DNA from: CAIWHR01 sp963811685
GTDB taxonomy: Bacteria; Pseudomonadota; Gammaproteobacteria; Burkholderiales; Casimicrobiaceae
DNA length: 64,000 bases
Direction of reading: 5' to 3'
Assembly (NCBI GenBank): GCA_963811685.1
Contig: CAWESK010000017.1
Coordinates: 1-64,000 of the forward strand
Below, piece after piece: positions 50,997 through 59,184 of this stretch. How positions within the stretch are numbered: the stretch's first letter is position 1; every line of letters starts with the position of its first letter. The notes below the pieces were generated by a model. It worked only from the letters and a program-made list of their open reading frames with translations. It did not search any database and was not told where the DNA came from. The position numbers and the translations under genes are program-made.

Positions 50997-51877
50997 CAAT
51001 GCCAGTAGTGATCGACGAGCAGCACCGAGAAGAGCGCTGCGAGATACCAGACCGAATACTTGAACGTCGCGCGCGCGAGCTCGATGCTGTAGTCCCGATA
51101 CAGCGCAATCGCGTAGAGCAGGAACACCGCGCCCAGCCCGAGCGCACCGGCGAGGTAGAGGAAACCGCTCATCCGGACGGCGAAGGGCAGCAGCGACACC
51201 GCGACGAGCGCCACGGTGTAGAGGACGATCATCAGCTGCGTGAAACGGCGGCCGTGCGTCACCGGCAGCATCGGCAGCCCCGCTTTCGCGTAATCCTGCG
51301 CGCGGTAGAGCGCGAGCGACCAGAAATGCGGCGGCGTCCAGACGAAGATGATGAGGAACAGCAGAAGCGCGTCGGGCGCGACGTCGTTGGTGACGGCCGC
51401 CCAGCCGAGGACGGGCGGCATCGCGCCGGAAGCGCCCCCGATCACGATGTTCTGCGGCGTCGCCGGCTTGAGAAGCACCGTGTAGACGATCGCATAGCCG
51501 ACGAACGTCGCGAGCGTGAGCCACATCGTCAACGGGTTCACGAAATGGAAGAGCACGAACAGCCCCACGCCGCCGACCAGCGTGGCGAACGCGAGGGTCG
51601 TCAGCGACGAGATTTCGCCCGCCGGCAGCGGCCGGCGGCGAGTGCGCGCCATCAGCGCATCGATCTTCTGCTCGACGAGGCAGTTGATCGCCGCGGCAGC
51701 GCCCGCCACGAGCGCGATGCCGAGCGTTCCGAAGACGACGGGCATCGGCGGCGGCACGCCGGGAACCGCGAGGAACATGCCGATCATCGCGACGAAGACG
51801 ATGAGCGACACCACGCGCGGCTTGGTCAGCGCGAGAAACTGCCGGAAGCGGACTTCCGCGAGGGCGAGTGTGGTCAT
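50996..51877 (-). CDS. ctaB: Protoheme IX farnesyltransferase
   Basis: Makes heme O from heme B in the inner membrane, the first step to heme A. 293 aa with about nine helices. The polyprenyl-binding motif is AINCLVEQKIDALMARTRRR, with Glu in the place where Asp is usual. The second conserved loop is PLPAGEISS and FVWTPPHFWSLALYRAQDYA. It is followed directly by sco1. The heme A synthase gene ctaA, normally upstream, is not here. Confidence 0.95.
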   Translation of the reverse strand: MTTLALAEVRFRQFLALTKPRVVSLIVFVAMIGMFLAVPGVPPPMPVVFGTLGIALVAGAAAAINCLVEQKIDALMARTRRRPLPAGEISSLTTLAFATLVGGVGLFVLFHFVNPLTMWLTLATFVGYAIVYTVLLKPATPQNIVIGGASGAMPPVLGWAAVTNDVAPDALLLFLIIFVWTPPHFWSLALYRAQDYAKAGLPMLPVTHGRRFTQLMIVLYTVALVAVSLLPFAVRMSGFLYLAGALGLGAVFLLYAIALYRDYSIELARATFKYSVWYLAALFSVLLVDHYWH

Positions 51878-51949
51878 GAAGAGGTCATCGAGCCGCGTGC
51901 GCGTCGTCGCGGAAAGCCGGGGATTTTACCATCGCTCGCCGCCGCGCCG

Positions 51950-52531
51950 CTACCCGATCCCCGACGCCCGCAGCACCCGCGCGAGATCCTTCGCCAGCCC
52001 CTTGATGTCCGGATCGGCGGGGTAGGCCAGGACGAGGTTGCCGAGCGGATCGATGAGCCAGATGCCCGGATGCGCACCGGGCAACGCTGCGAGCGCGTCC
52101 GCTGCCACGCGGGCGACGACGAGCCCGGGGTGCGCGGCCCGCAATTCCGGCGCAGGCGGCGTCCCGCCGGCATCGAGCCAGACGCGAACGACACGGTCCC
52201 GCTCCTTGCCCTGCATCGTGTGCGCCTGTCGCGTCGCGTAGAGCGTTCGCTCGCAGCCAGCGTCGCACCCCGTCGTGCCGCCGGCGAGCAGCACCCAGCG
52301 CCCCCGAAGGTCGGCGAGCCGGAACGGCGCGCCATCGGCGGTCGTGCCCACGAGATCCGGTGCAGGAGCAGTCGGCAGCAGCGTCCCGTAATTGACCTGC
52401 GCGCTGCGCGGATAGAAGTAGTAGATCGCATACGACGCGATGACCGGCGCGACGCACGTCGCGGCGATCAGCAGCAGCGTGCGTCGGGCGCGCGCGGCGG
52501 CGGCACTCTGATCACTTGTCGTTTCAGGCAT
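51950..52531 (-). CDS. SCO-like membrane-anchored thioredoxin-fold protein
   Basis: 193 aa. One N-terminal helix (TLLLIAATCVAPVIASYAIY) precedes a SCO-like domain: PDLVGTTADGAPFRLADLRG and WVLLAGGTTGCDAGCERTLY. The cysteine pair CDAGC keeps CxxxC spacing. The later His of true SCO proteins is not obvious; PGIWLIDPLGNLVLAYPA is in its place. Such proteins are common between surf1 and ctaA in this cluster type and are thought to help oxidase assembly. It overlaps surf1 by 8 nt and is followed by a 72-nt gap before ctaB. Confidence 0.82.
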   Translation of the reverse strand: MPETTSDQSAAAARARRTLLLIAATCVAPVIASYAIYYFYPRSAQVNYGTLLPTAPAPDLVGTTADGAPFRLADLRGRWVLLAGGTTGCDAGCERTLYATRQAHTMQGKERDRVVRVWLDAGGTPPAPELRAAHPGLVVARVAADALAALPGAHPGIWLIDPLGNLVLAYPADPDIKGLAKDLARVLRASGIG

Positions 52532-53279
52532 TGGAAGGCGGTTTCGCCCGGCGCAGGTTGAGAACGATCCACAGGACGATCGCAAGCGCCGCGAAGCTGT
52601 ACCACTGGACCATGTAGATCCGATGCTTGTCGACGCCGAAGTCCGGCGCCGGCCAATCGCGGACGAGGCCATCGTCCGGAGTCGGCGCCGCCGTCGCTTC
52701 GATCATCACGGGCAGCGCCGCGACTCCCGTCGCCGCTGAAAACCTCGCGGGGTCGACGTTCTGCCACACCGGCCCGCTCGCGGTTTCCTTGGCGAGCTCG
52801 AAGACGCCGGTCGGGGGCAACTCGATGCGGCCGTGCACGGCGACCGGGCCGCCAGGCGGCGCAACTTGCGGAAGCGCGGCGCGCGTCGGGCCCTGAGGCG
52901 TCCACCCCCGGTTGACGAGCACCGTGCGGCCGTCGGCGAGAACGAGCGGCGTGATCACGTGATACCCGGCCCGTCCGTCGTGCACGCGGTTGTCGAGGAG
53001 AAGCTGCCGACGCGCATCGTATTCGCCGGCGGCGGTGACTGTGCGATAGCGGAGCGCGGCCCAGTCGGTCGACTCGGGCAGGGTTGCGACGGCAACGGGC
53101 GCCTGTGCCGCGGCCGCATCGAATTGCGCGCGCAGCGCTTCCTTGTCGTGCATCCGCCGCTGTTGCCACTGCCCCGCGGCGACGAAGACGGTCACCGCGA
53201 CGATCGTGGCGACGGTCGGCAGCGCGCGCGGCCGGAACCGGCGCGGCGGCGAGCGTGTCGAATCCTTCGGGTTTGGCAT
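52524..53279 (-). CDS. SURF1 family oxidase assembly protein
   Basis: 251 aa. Two membrane helices, one at each end (ALPTVATIVAVTVFVAAGQW and MVQWYSFAALAIVLWIVLNL), enclose a periplasmic domain with LLDNRVHDGRAGYHVITPLV and TVLVNRGWTPQGPTRAALPQ, the SURF1 core (GYHVITP; NRGW). The protein helps insert heme A into subunit I. It starts 31 nt from the divergent DUF2909 gene. Confidence 0.94.
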   Translation of the reverse strand: MPNPKDSTRSPPRRFRPRALPTVATIVAVTVFVAAGQWQQRRMHDKEALRAQFDAAAAQAPVAVATLPESTDWAALRYRTVTAAGEYDARRQLLLDNRVHDGRAGYHVITPLVLADGRTVLVNRGWTPQGPTRAALPQVAPPGGPVAVHGRIELPPTGVFELAKETASGPVWQNVDPARFSAATGVAALPVMIEATAAPTPDDGLVRDWPAPDFGVDKHRIYMVQWYSFAALAIVLWIVLNLRRAKPPSNA

Positions 53280-53310
53280 TGCCGCGAGCTTCGCCTACAC
53301 TGCAAACAGG

Positions 53311-53511
53311 ATGAAAATCATCGTCGTCGCCGGGCTCATCGCCGTCATCGCGAGCCTGTTCTCGGCGCTCTATTTCCTCTATCGCGACCACGGCCAGGGC
53401 ACGCGGATGGTGAAGATGCTCGCCGTGCGCGTCGCGCTGTCGGCGAGCGTCGTCGCCTTCCTCGTCATCTCCTACCGCATGGGCTGGATCGCGCCGACCG
53501 GACTGCGATAG
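53311..53511 (+). CDS. DUF2909 twin transmembrane protein
   Basis: 66 aa. Two membrane helices: KIIVVAGLIAVIASLFSALY and LAVRVALSASVVAFLVISYR, joined by a short loop RDHGQGTRMVKM; ends GWIAPTGLR. It is the small twin-helix protein found beside oxidase genes in betaproteobacteria. Here it is transcribed against all its neighbours. No strong ribosome site is visible before ATG 53311. Confidence 0.85.
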   Translation: MKIIVVAGLIAVIASLFSALYFLYRDHGQGTRMVKMLAVRVALSASVVAFLVISYRMGWIAPTGLR

Positions 53512-53534
53512 AAGTAGCCGCCGCGGCCTCCGCG

Positions 53535-53640
53535 CTGTTGTGCGAATTGTTGCGCCGGGGGTCGCCGCTCGCGTCGACTCGCGATCGCTCGCTCCCCCTT
53601 GCCTTCGGCCGGGCCCCAGCTTGCCGCTCGCGCGCGACCG
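53535..53640. repeat. Diverged copy of the 5.8-6.1 kb repeat
   Basis: Shares with the tandem unit at 5835-6127 the succession GTG(C)GAAT, GCCG, TCGACTCGC, GCTCGCTCCCCCT, GCCTTCGGC, GGGCC and GCTCGCGC in the same order. It fills the gap between DUF2909 and ctaE, between convergent genes. This makes the element a dispersed family in the genome rather than a local duplication. Confidence 0.65.
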
Positions 53641-53672
53641 CCGCGCGGCTTTCCAGGCGCGTTCGCCGGTCG

Positions 53673-54530
53673 CTAGAGCCAGTAGACCAGGACGAAGAGC
53701 AGCAGCCAGACGACGTCCACGAAGTGCCAGTACCACGATGCCGCCTCGAACGCGAAGTGGTGGTCCGGCGTGAAGTGGCCCCTGAGGATCCGCGCGAGCA
53801 TCACCGACAGCATGATCGCGCCGATCGTCACATGAAAGCCGTGGAATCCGGTCAGCATGAAGAACGTCGACCCGTAGACGCCGGTCGACAGCTTGAGGTT
53901 CAACTCGCTGTAAGCGTGGAAATACTCGAACGCCTGGAAGCCGAGGAACGTGAAGCCCAGCACGATCGTCGCGAACAGCCACAGCTTCAGCGCGCCTCGA
54001 TGATTGGCCTTCAGCGCGTGATGCGCGACGGTCAGCGTGAAACCCGACGACAGCAGGATGATCGTGTTGAGCAGCGGAATGCCCATCGCCGCCATCGGCG
54101 TGAACGCTTCGCGGATGTACGGGCCGACGGTCGGCCATGAATAGTTGTAATCGGGCCAGAGGATCTTCGAGCCGAGGCTGCCGAGGTCCGGCGCCGACAG
54201 GTTGCGGATGTAGAAGAGCGCGCCGAAGAACGCGGCGAAGAACATCACCTCGGAGAAGATGAACCAGCTCATGCTCCAGCGGAACGAGAGATCCACCTTC
54301 TTGTTGTATTGATGGCCCTCCGATTCGCCGATCACGGTGCCGAACCAGCCGAACATCATCACCAGCAGCACGCAAAATCCCGCGAGGACCATCCACGGAC
54401 CCGCGGCGAAGTTGTTGAACCAGAAGGCCGCGCCCATTCCCATCAGCAGCAGTGCGACCGCGCCGACCACCGGCCAGTGCGACGGCTGCGGGATGAAGTA
54501 ATACGGCTTCGCGGCTTCTTGTGTCGACAT
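53673..54530 (-). CDS. ctaE: Cytochrome c oxidase subunit III
   Basis: 285 aa, seven membrane helices. Begins PYYFIPQPSHWPVVGAVALL. FSEVMFFAAFFGALFYIRN carries the conserved Glu, and FHGFHVTIGAIMLSVMLARI and WYWHFVDVVWLLLFVLVYWL are the diagnostic C-terminal blocks. It follows ctaG after 33 nt. Intact. Confidence 0.97.
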   Translation of the reverse strand: MSTQEAAKPYYFIPQPSHWPVVGAVALLLMGMGAAFWFNNFAAGPWMVLAGFCVLLVMMFGWFGTVIGESEGHQYNKKVDLSFRWSMSWFIFSEVMFFAAFFGALFYIRNLSAPDLGSLGSKILWPDYNYSWPTVGPYIREAFTPMAAMGIPLLNTIILLSSGFTLTVAHHALKANHRGALKLWLFATIVLGFTFLGFQAFEYFHAYSELNLKLSTGVYGSTFFMLTGFHGFHVTIGAIMLSVMLARILRGHFTPDHHFAFEAASWYWHFVDVVWLLLFVLVYWL

Positions 54531-54563
54531 CGGAGTAACTCCTAAACAAAAGGCGGGCGCGGG

Positions 54564-55127
54564 TTATCCGGCGCCCGCCGCTCCACTAGAGATTTTTCCC
54601 GCGCCTTCGACTTCGAAGAATGTGTACGACAGCGTGATCGTCGCGATGTCCTTCGGCAGCGCCGGATCGACGACGAACACCACCGGCATCTGCCGCGTCT
54701 CGCCGGCTTGCAGCGTCTGCTTGGTGAAGCAGAAGCACTCGAGCTTGCGGAAGTATTGCGCGGCCTCGCGGGGTCCGTAGCTCGGGATCGCCTGGCCGGT
54801 CATCGCGTGGTCGGTCCGGTTGGAGATCTCGTAGACGACCTGCCGCACTTCGCCGGGATGCACGCTGACGATGACCTCCAGCGGCCGGAACGCCCAGGGC
54901 ATCCTGTTGACGTTCGAGTCGAGCTCGATTCGCACCGCGCGTGCCGCATCGATCTGCGTGTTCTTCGCCTCGTCGGCGACGGCGATGTCGCGGAGACCCG
55001 TCGCCTCGCATATCTTGTCGTAGAACGGAACGAGGCCGTAGCCGAACCCGAACATCGCGACGACGATCACGAGGAGCTTGCCGAGCAGCCGGCGGTTGCT
55101 GCGCCGCGGATCGCCGACGTCGCTCAT
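54564..55127 (-). CDS. ctaG: Cytochrome c oxidase assembly protein CtaG (Cox11-type)
   Basis: Copper chaperone for the CuB site of subunit I. 187 aa. One N-terminal helix (LLVIVVAMFGFGYGLVPFYD), then KICEATGLRD and the copper site in KLECFCFTKQTLQAGETRQM (CFC motif). It starts by overlapping the small assembly protein gene (ATGA). Confidence 0.97.
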   Translation of the reverse strand: MSDVGDPRRSNRRLLGKLLVIVVAMFGFGYGLVPFYDKICEATGLRDIAVADEAKNTQIDAARAVRIELDSNVNRMPWAFRPLEVIVSVHPGEVRQVVYEISNRTDHAMTGQAIPSYGPREAAQYFRKLECFCFTKQTLQAGETRQMPVVFVVDPALPKDIATITLSYTFFEVEGAGKISSGAAGAG

Positions 55128-55330
55128 TTGCGCAAGCTCCTGCCGATGGCGAACGCGAGGAACAGCAGCACCGCCGCTCCCATGACGCCGGCGCCCACCA
55201 GAGGGCCGCCGTAGGCATGCGCGACGATGACGCCGACGAAGAACACCGCGGCGATCGACGCGAACACCAGCGCGGTCCGCACGTTCGCCGCCTTGCGATC
55301 GCCGGTCGAGGTGGAATTGACGGAGTTCAT
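55124..55330 (-). CDS. Cytochrome oxidase small assembly protein, extended form
   Basis: 68 aa. The first half (ANVRTALVFASIAAVFFVGV) matches the small one-helix protein usually found between ctaD and ctaG. A second helix follows (GPLVGAGVMGAAVLLFLAFA), making this copy longer than the usual 35-45 residues. Located as expected, 42 nt after ctaD. Confidence 0.75.
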   Translation of the reverse strand: MNSVNSTSTGDRKAANVRTALVFASIAAVFFVGVIVAHAYGGPLVGAGVMGAAVLLFLAFAIGRSLRK

Positions 55331-55372
55331 CCCAGAGTCGAGCCCTCCAGGTTCACCCGGAGGGCTCGGGTC

Positions 55373-56974
55373 CTATTTGATAACGGGAGGAGTTTCGAAC
55401 GTGTGATACGGCGCTGGCGACGGCAGCGTCCACTCGAGCGTATCCGCGCCTTCCCATGGCTTTGCCGGCGCCCTCTCGCCCTTGCCCATTACGCATTTCA
55501 GCACGATGTACAGGAACAGGAGCTGCGATGCGCCGAACCAGAACGCGCCGATCGACGCCACCATGTTCCAGTCGGCGAACTGCTGCGCGTAGTCGGGAAT
55601 CCGGCGCGGCATGCCCGCGAGGCCGAGGAAGTGCATCGGGAAGAACGTCAGGTTGAACGCGAGCATCGACGACCAGAAGTGGATCTTGCCCAGGCGCTCG
55701 TCGTACATCGTGCCGGTCCACTTCGGGATCCAGAAGTAGACGCCGCCGAAGAACGCGAAGAGGCTGCCGGCTACCATCACGTAGTGGAAGTGGGCGACGA
55801 CGTAATAGGTGTCCTGCAGCTGGATGTCGACCGGCGTGATCGCGAGCACGAGACCGGTGAAGCCGCCCATCGTGAACAGGAACAGGAAGCCGATCGCGAA
55901 CAGCATCGGCGATTCGAGCGTAATCGAGCCCTTCCACATCGTGGCGAGCCAGTTGAACACCTTCACGCCGGTCGGCACCGCGATCAGCATCGTCGCGTAC
56001 ATGAAGAACAGCAGACCCGCGGCCGGCATGCCGACGGTGAACATGTGGTGCGCCCAGACGATGAACGACAGGATCGCGATCGCGGCCAGCGCGTAGACCA
56101 TCGATGCGTAGCCGAACAGCGGCTTGCGCGAGAACGCCGGGATGATCTGCGAGATGATCCCGAATGCCGGCAGGATGATGATGTAGACCTCCGGATGCCC
56201 GAAGAACCAGAACACGTGCTGAAAGAGCACCGGGTCGCCGCCGCCGGCCGCGTTGAAGAACGTGGTGCCGAAGTGGCGGTCGGTGAGCAGCATCGTCACC
56301 GCGCCGGCGAGCACCGGCATCACCGCGATCAGCAGATACGCCGTGATGAGCCACGCCCAGCAGAAGAGCGGCAGCTTCATCATCGTCATGCCCGGTGCGC
56401 GCAGGTTCAGGATCGTCGTGATGATGTTGATCGAGCCCATGATCGACGACGCGCCCAGGATGTGGACCGCGAAGATCGTGAGGTCCATCCCCATGCCGGC
56501 TTGCACCGTCAGCGGGGGGTACATCGTCCAGCCGCCGGAGGCGGCGCCGCCGGGAACGAGCAGCGACGTGAGGAGCAGGATCGCGGCGGGCGGCAGCAGC
56601 CAGAAGCTCCAGTTGTTCATCCGCGCGAACGCCATGTCGGGCGCGCCGATCATCATCGGGATCTGCCAGTTTGCGAAGCCGACCGCCGCCGGCATGATGG
56701 CGCCGAACACCATGATGAGCCCGTGCAGCGTCGTCATCGAGTTGAAGAACTCGGGGTTGACGATCTGCAGGCCGGGCTGGAAGAGCTCGGCGCGGATGAC
56801 CATCGCCATCGTGCCGCCGACCATGAACATCGTGAACGAGAACCACAGGTACATCGTGCCGATGTCCTTGTGGTTGGTCGTCGTCAGCCAGCGCATGATC
56901 CCCGAGGGGTGATGCGCGTGCCCGTCGTCGACGTGGCCGTAGCCGGGGGCGTGATCGTGGGTGACACTGCTCAT
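55373..56974 (-). CDS. ctaD: Cytochrome c oxidase subunit I
   Basis: 533 aa, twelve helices. The heme-copper signature is visible: VFWFFGHPEVYIIILPAFGI with the CuB His and the cross-linked Tyr, WAHHMFTVGMP with the His pair, and YVVAHFHYVMVAGSLFAFFG with the heme-a3 and heme-a ligands. The first heme-a His is in TLHGLIMVFGA. Glu of the D channel is in the GHPEV block. It follows ctaC after 25 nt. Confidence 0.98.
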   Translation of the reverse strand: MSSVTHDHAPGYGHVDDGHAHHPSGIMRWLTTTNHKDIGTMYLWFSFTMFMVGGTMAMVIRAELFQPGLQIVNPEFFNSMTTLHGLIMVFGAIMPAAVGFANWQIPMMIGAPDMAFARMNNWSFWLLPPAAILLLTSLLVPGGAASGGWTMYPPLTVQAGMGMDLTIFAVHILGASSIMGSINIITTILNLRAPGMTMMKLPLFCWAWLITAYLLIAVMPVLAGAVTMLLTDRHFGTTFFNAAGGGDPVLFQHVFWFFGHPEVYIIILPAFGIISQIIPAFSRKPLFGYASMVYALAAIAILSFIVWAHHMFTVGMPAAGLLFFMYATMLIAVPTGVKVFNWLATMWKGSITLESPMLFAIGFLFLFTMGGFTGLVLAITPVDIQLQDTYYVVAHFHYVMVAGSLFAFFGGVYFWIPKWTGTMYDERLGKIHFWSSMLAFNLTFFPMHFLGLAGMPRRIPDYAQQFADWNMVASIGAFWFGASQLLFLYIVLKCVMGKGERAPAKPWEGADTLEWTLPSPAPYHTFETPPVIK

Positions 56975-56999
56975 GAGGGTCTCCGGATTGTTCGGCGGC

Positions 57000-58148
57000 T
57001 TACTGCCGTGCGACCTTGACTTCGGAAGGCTGGATCGCTTCGCCGGTGTGGTTGCCCCAGCTGTTGCGCGTGTACGTGATGACCGCCGCGATGTCGGTGT
57101 CGGAGAGCGACTTGCCCCACGCGATCATCGCCGTCGGCTTGCCGTCGCGCTCGACGCCGTTCAGCACCGTGTGGATCTGCGCGAGCTTGGGGCCGTTGAC
57201 GACCTTCGAGCCGTCGAGCGGCGGGAACGCGGGCGGGGCGCCCTTGCCGGTCGCCTGATGGCAAGCCACGCAGTTGGCGGCGTACACCGTCGCGCCGCGC
57301 GCGACGAGGTCCTTCAGGTCCCAGACCTTGGCCGGATCGTCGCCGGCCGCGGCGGCTTCATTCTTCCGGGTCTTGATCCAGTTCGCGTAGTCGTCCTTCG
57401 ACACGACCTGGACGACGATCGGCATGAAGCCGTGCTCCTTCCCGCAAAGCTCGGCGCACTGGCCGCGATAGGTTCCGACCTCCTCCGCCTTGAACCATGA
57501 GTCGCGAACGAAGCCCGGAATCGCATCCTGCTTGACGCCGAACGCGGGGACCCACCACGAATGGATCACGTCGCCGGCGGTGATCAATACGCGGATCTTG
57601 GTGTCGACCGGGACGACCAGCGGACGGTCGACCTCGAGCAGGTAGTGCTCGCCCTTGGGTTCCAGGTTCTCGATCTGCGCCGTCGGCGTCGCGAGGTTCG
57701 AGTAGTAGCTCACGCCCTCCTGCAGGTAGTCGTAGTTCCACTTCCACTGGTAACCGGTGATCTTGACCGTCAGTCCCGGCTCGGTCGTGTCCTTCATCGC
57801 GAGCACCGTCTTGGTCGCGGGGAACGCCATGAAGAGGAGGATCAGGAACGGGATCACGGTCCAGACGATCTCGACCGTCGTGTTTTCGTGGAACTGGTGC
57901 GCTTCGTGCCCGACCGACTTCCGGTGCTTGAAGATCGAGTAGAACATCACGCCGAAGACGGCGACGAAGATCACAACGCAGATCCACATGATGAACGTGT
58001 GCAGGTCGTACATCTGCCGCGCGATCGGCGTGACCGGCGGCTGCAGGTTCCATTCGCGCGCCGCGAACGCCGCCGCAGGCGCCGCCAGCGCCGCTGCCAA
58101 TCCCGCCTGCATGAGCCTGACGCCGGCCCGAATCTTGTTGCCTGCCAT
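57000..58148 (-). CDS. ctaC: Cytochrome c oxidase subunit II with fused cytochrome c domain
   Basis: 382 aa. Signal peptide, two membrane helices (FIMWICVVIFVAVFGVMFYS, IVWTVIPFLILLFMAFPATK), then the CuA cupredoxin domain with VIHSWWVPAFG and CAELCGKEHGFMPIVV (C-x3-C-x3-H-x2-M). The C-terminal 90 residues are a cytochrome c with heme motif CVACH and axial Met in PTAMIAWG. The fusion marks this as a caa3-type or cytochrome c-fused oxidase. ATG 58146-58148 begins the signal peptide. First gene of the cta operon. Confidence 0.97.
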   Translation of the reverse strand: MAGNKIRAGVRLMQAGLAAALAAPAAAFAAREWNLQPPVTPIARQMYDLHTFIMWICVVIFVAVFGVMFYSIFKHRKSVGHEAHQFHENTTVEIVWTVIPFLILLFMAFPATKTVLAMKDTTEPGLTVKITGYQWKWNYDYLQEGVSYYSNLATPTAQIENLEPKGEHYLLEVDRPLVVPVDTKIRVLITAGDVIHSWWVPAFGVKQDAIPGFVRDSWFKAEEVGTYRGQCAELCGKEHGFMPIVVQVVSKDDYANWIKTRKNEAAAAGDDPAKVWDLKDLVARGATVYAANCVACHQATGKGAPPAFPPLDGSKVVNGPKLAQIHTVLNGVERDGKPTAMIAWGKSLSDTDIAAVITYTRNSWGNHTGEAIQPSEVKVARQ

Positions 58149-58476
58149 GCTTCCCTCGCGCGTGCTGCGTTGGTGGTGCGAAACCCGCCGTCGATGCCAA
58201 CGCCGGACGCCTGGCGTCACGGCACCCGCGCATAGCCTCGCGAGGGCGCCACGCGGAACCCGGATGCGATGACTATCGGTGGGGATTCGGCGCCTGGCAT
58301 CGATCCCGCCGCGCGGCCCAGGGCTCCAGGGGAGACTCATCCCGATGATCGGAATGCGTTTTTCCGTATTCGAAGCCTGCAGTGCCACGCCGGATTGCTG
58401 CAAAAGGCGCGGAATGTTAGCACGGAACGCGCGAGCGCCGGTAGACGAAGCCGAGGGTCGCGGCGGCGCGCGTCGG
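58149..58476. other. Intergenic region upstream of ctaC
   Basis: 328 nt between the end of bioD and ctaC, both on the minus strand. It should hold the oxidase operon promoter. I see no clear -35/-10 pair, no strong terminator for the bio operon and no repeat. A frame opens upstream of ctaC and joins it without a stop, but it lacks family features, so it is left out. Confidence 0.5.
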
Positions 58477-59184
58477 TCACCCGAGACCGAGGAAGTGCAG
58501 CGCTCCTGACAACGTCGGCTGACGCGTTTCGCCGTCGAGCCAGCGAAGGTCCTCGAGCAGCGGCGCCGGGAGCCGATCCTGCAACGCGGAAACGTTGGCG
58601 TCGCCCGCTGTCATCGCCGGATCGATCCGATTGGCGATCCAGCCGGCGAATGCGAGTCCGCGCGCCGCGATGGCTTGCGCGGAGAGAAGCGCGTGATTGA
58701 GGCAGCCCAGCCGAATGCCGACCACCAGCACGACCGGCAGATCCAGCCGCGCGGCAACGTCGAGCATGTCGATCCGTGCACCGAGGGGGACCATCGCGCC
58801 GCCCGCGCCTTCGACGATCACCACGTCGGCGAGCGCGCAAAGCCGATCGTACGCCGACGCGATGCGGTCGAGATCGATGGCGACCCCTGCGCGAGCGGCG
58901 GCGAGATGCGGAGCGATCGCCGGCGCGAACGCGTACGGATTCACGTCCGCCAGCGGCGCTTCGACGTTGCCTGCGGCGAAGAGCGCCGTGACGTCGTCGT
59001 TGCGGGCCGCGCCCTGAACGATGCCGGCGGCCACCGGCTTCATGCCGACGGCGCGAGACCCGCGCGCGACCAGCCCGCGCAGCAGCCCGGCCGCCACCAG
59101 CGTCTTCCCCACTCCCGTGTCGGTGCCGGTGATGAAGACTCCAGCCGGCAACGGCCCATTCGCGCGTGGCCCGACCGTGCTCAT
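58477..59184 (-). CDS. bioD: Dethiobiotin synthetase
   Basis: Forms dethiobiotin from DAPA, CO2 and ATP. 235 aa. P-loop FITGTDTGVGKTLVAAGLLR near residue 20, then AVGMKPVAAGIVQG and VVIVEGAGGAMVPLGARIDM. Later block LPVVLVVGIRLGCLNHALLS is typical. ATG 59182-59184 overlaps the bioC stop (ATGA); a longer upstream frame is ignored. Last gene of the bio operon. Confidence 0.97.
   Translation of the reverse strand: MSTVGPRANGPLPAGVFITGTDTGVGKTLVAAGLLRGLVARGSRAVGMKPVAAGIVQGAARNDDVTALFAAGNVEAPLADVNPYAFAPAIAPHLAAARAGVAIDLDRIASAYDRLCALADVVIVEGAGGAMVPLGARIDMLDVAARLDLPVVLVVGIRLGCLNHALLSAQAIAARGLAFAGWIANRIDPAMTAGDANVSALQDRLPAPLLEDLRWLDGETRQPTLSGALHFLGLG

Noticed and set aside
57000..58403. A longer ctaC protein starting at 58403
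   Set aside because: The added N-terminus is Arg/Pro-rich without similarity; the signal peptide begins at ATG 58148.
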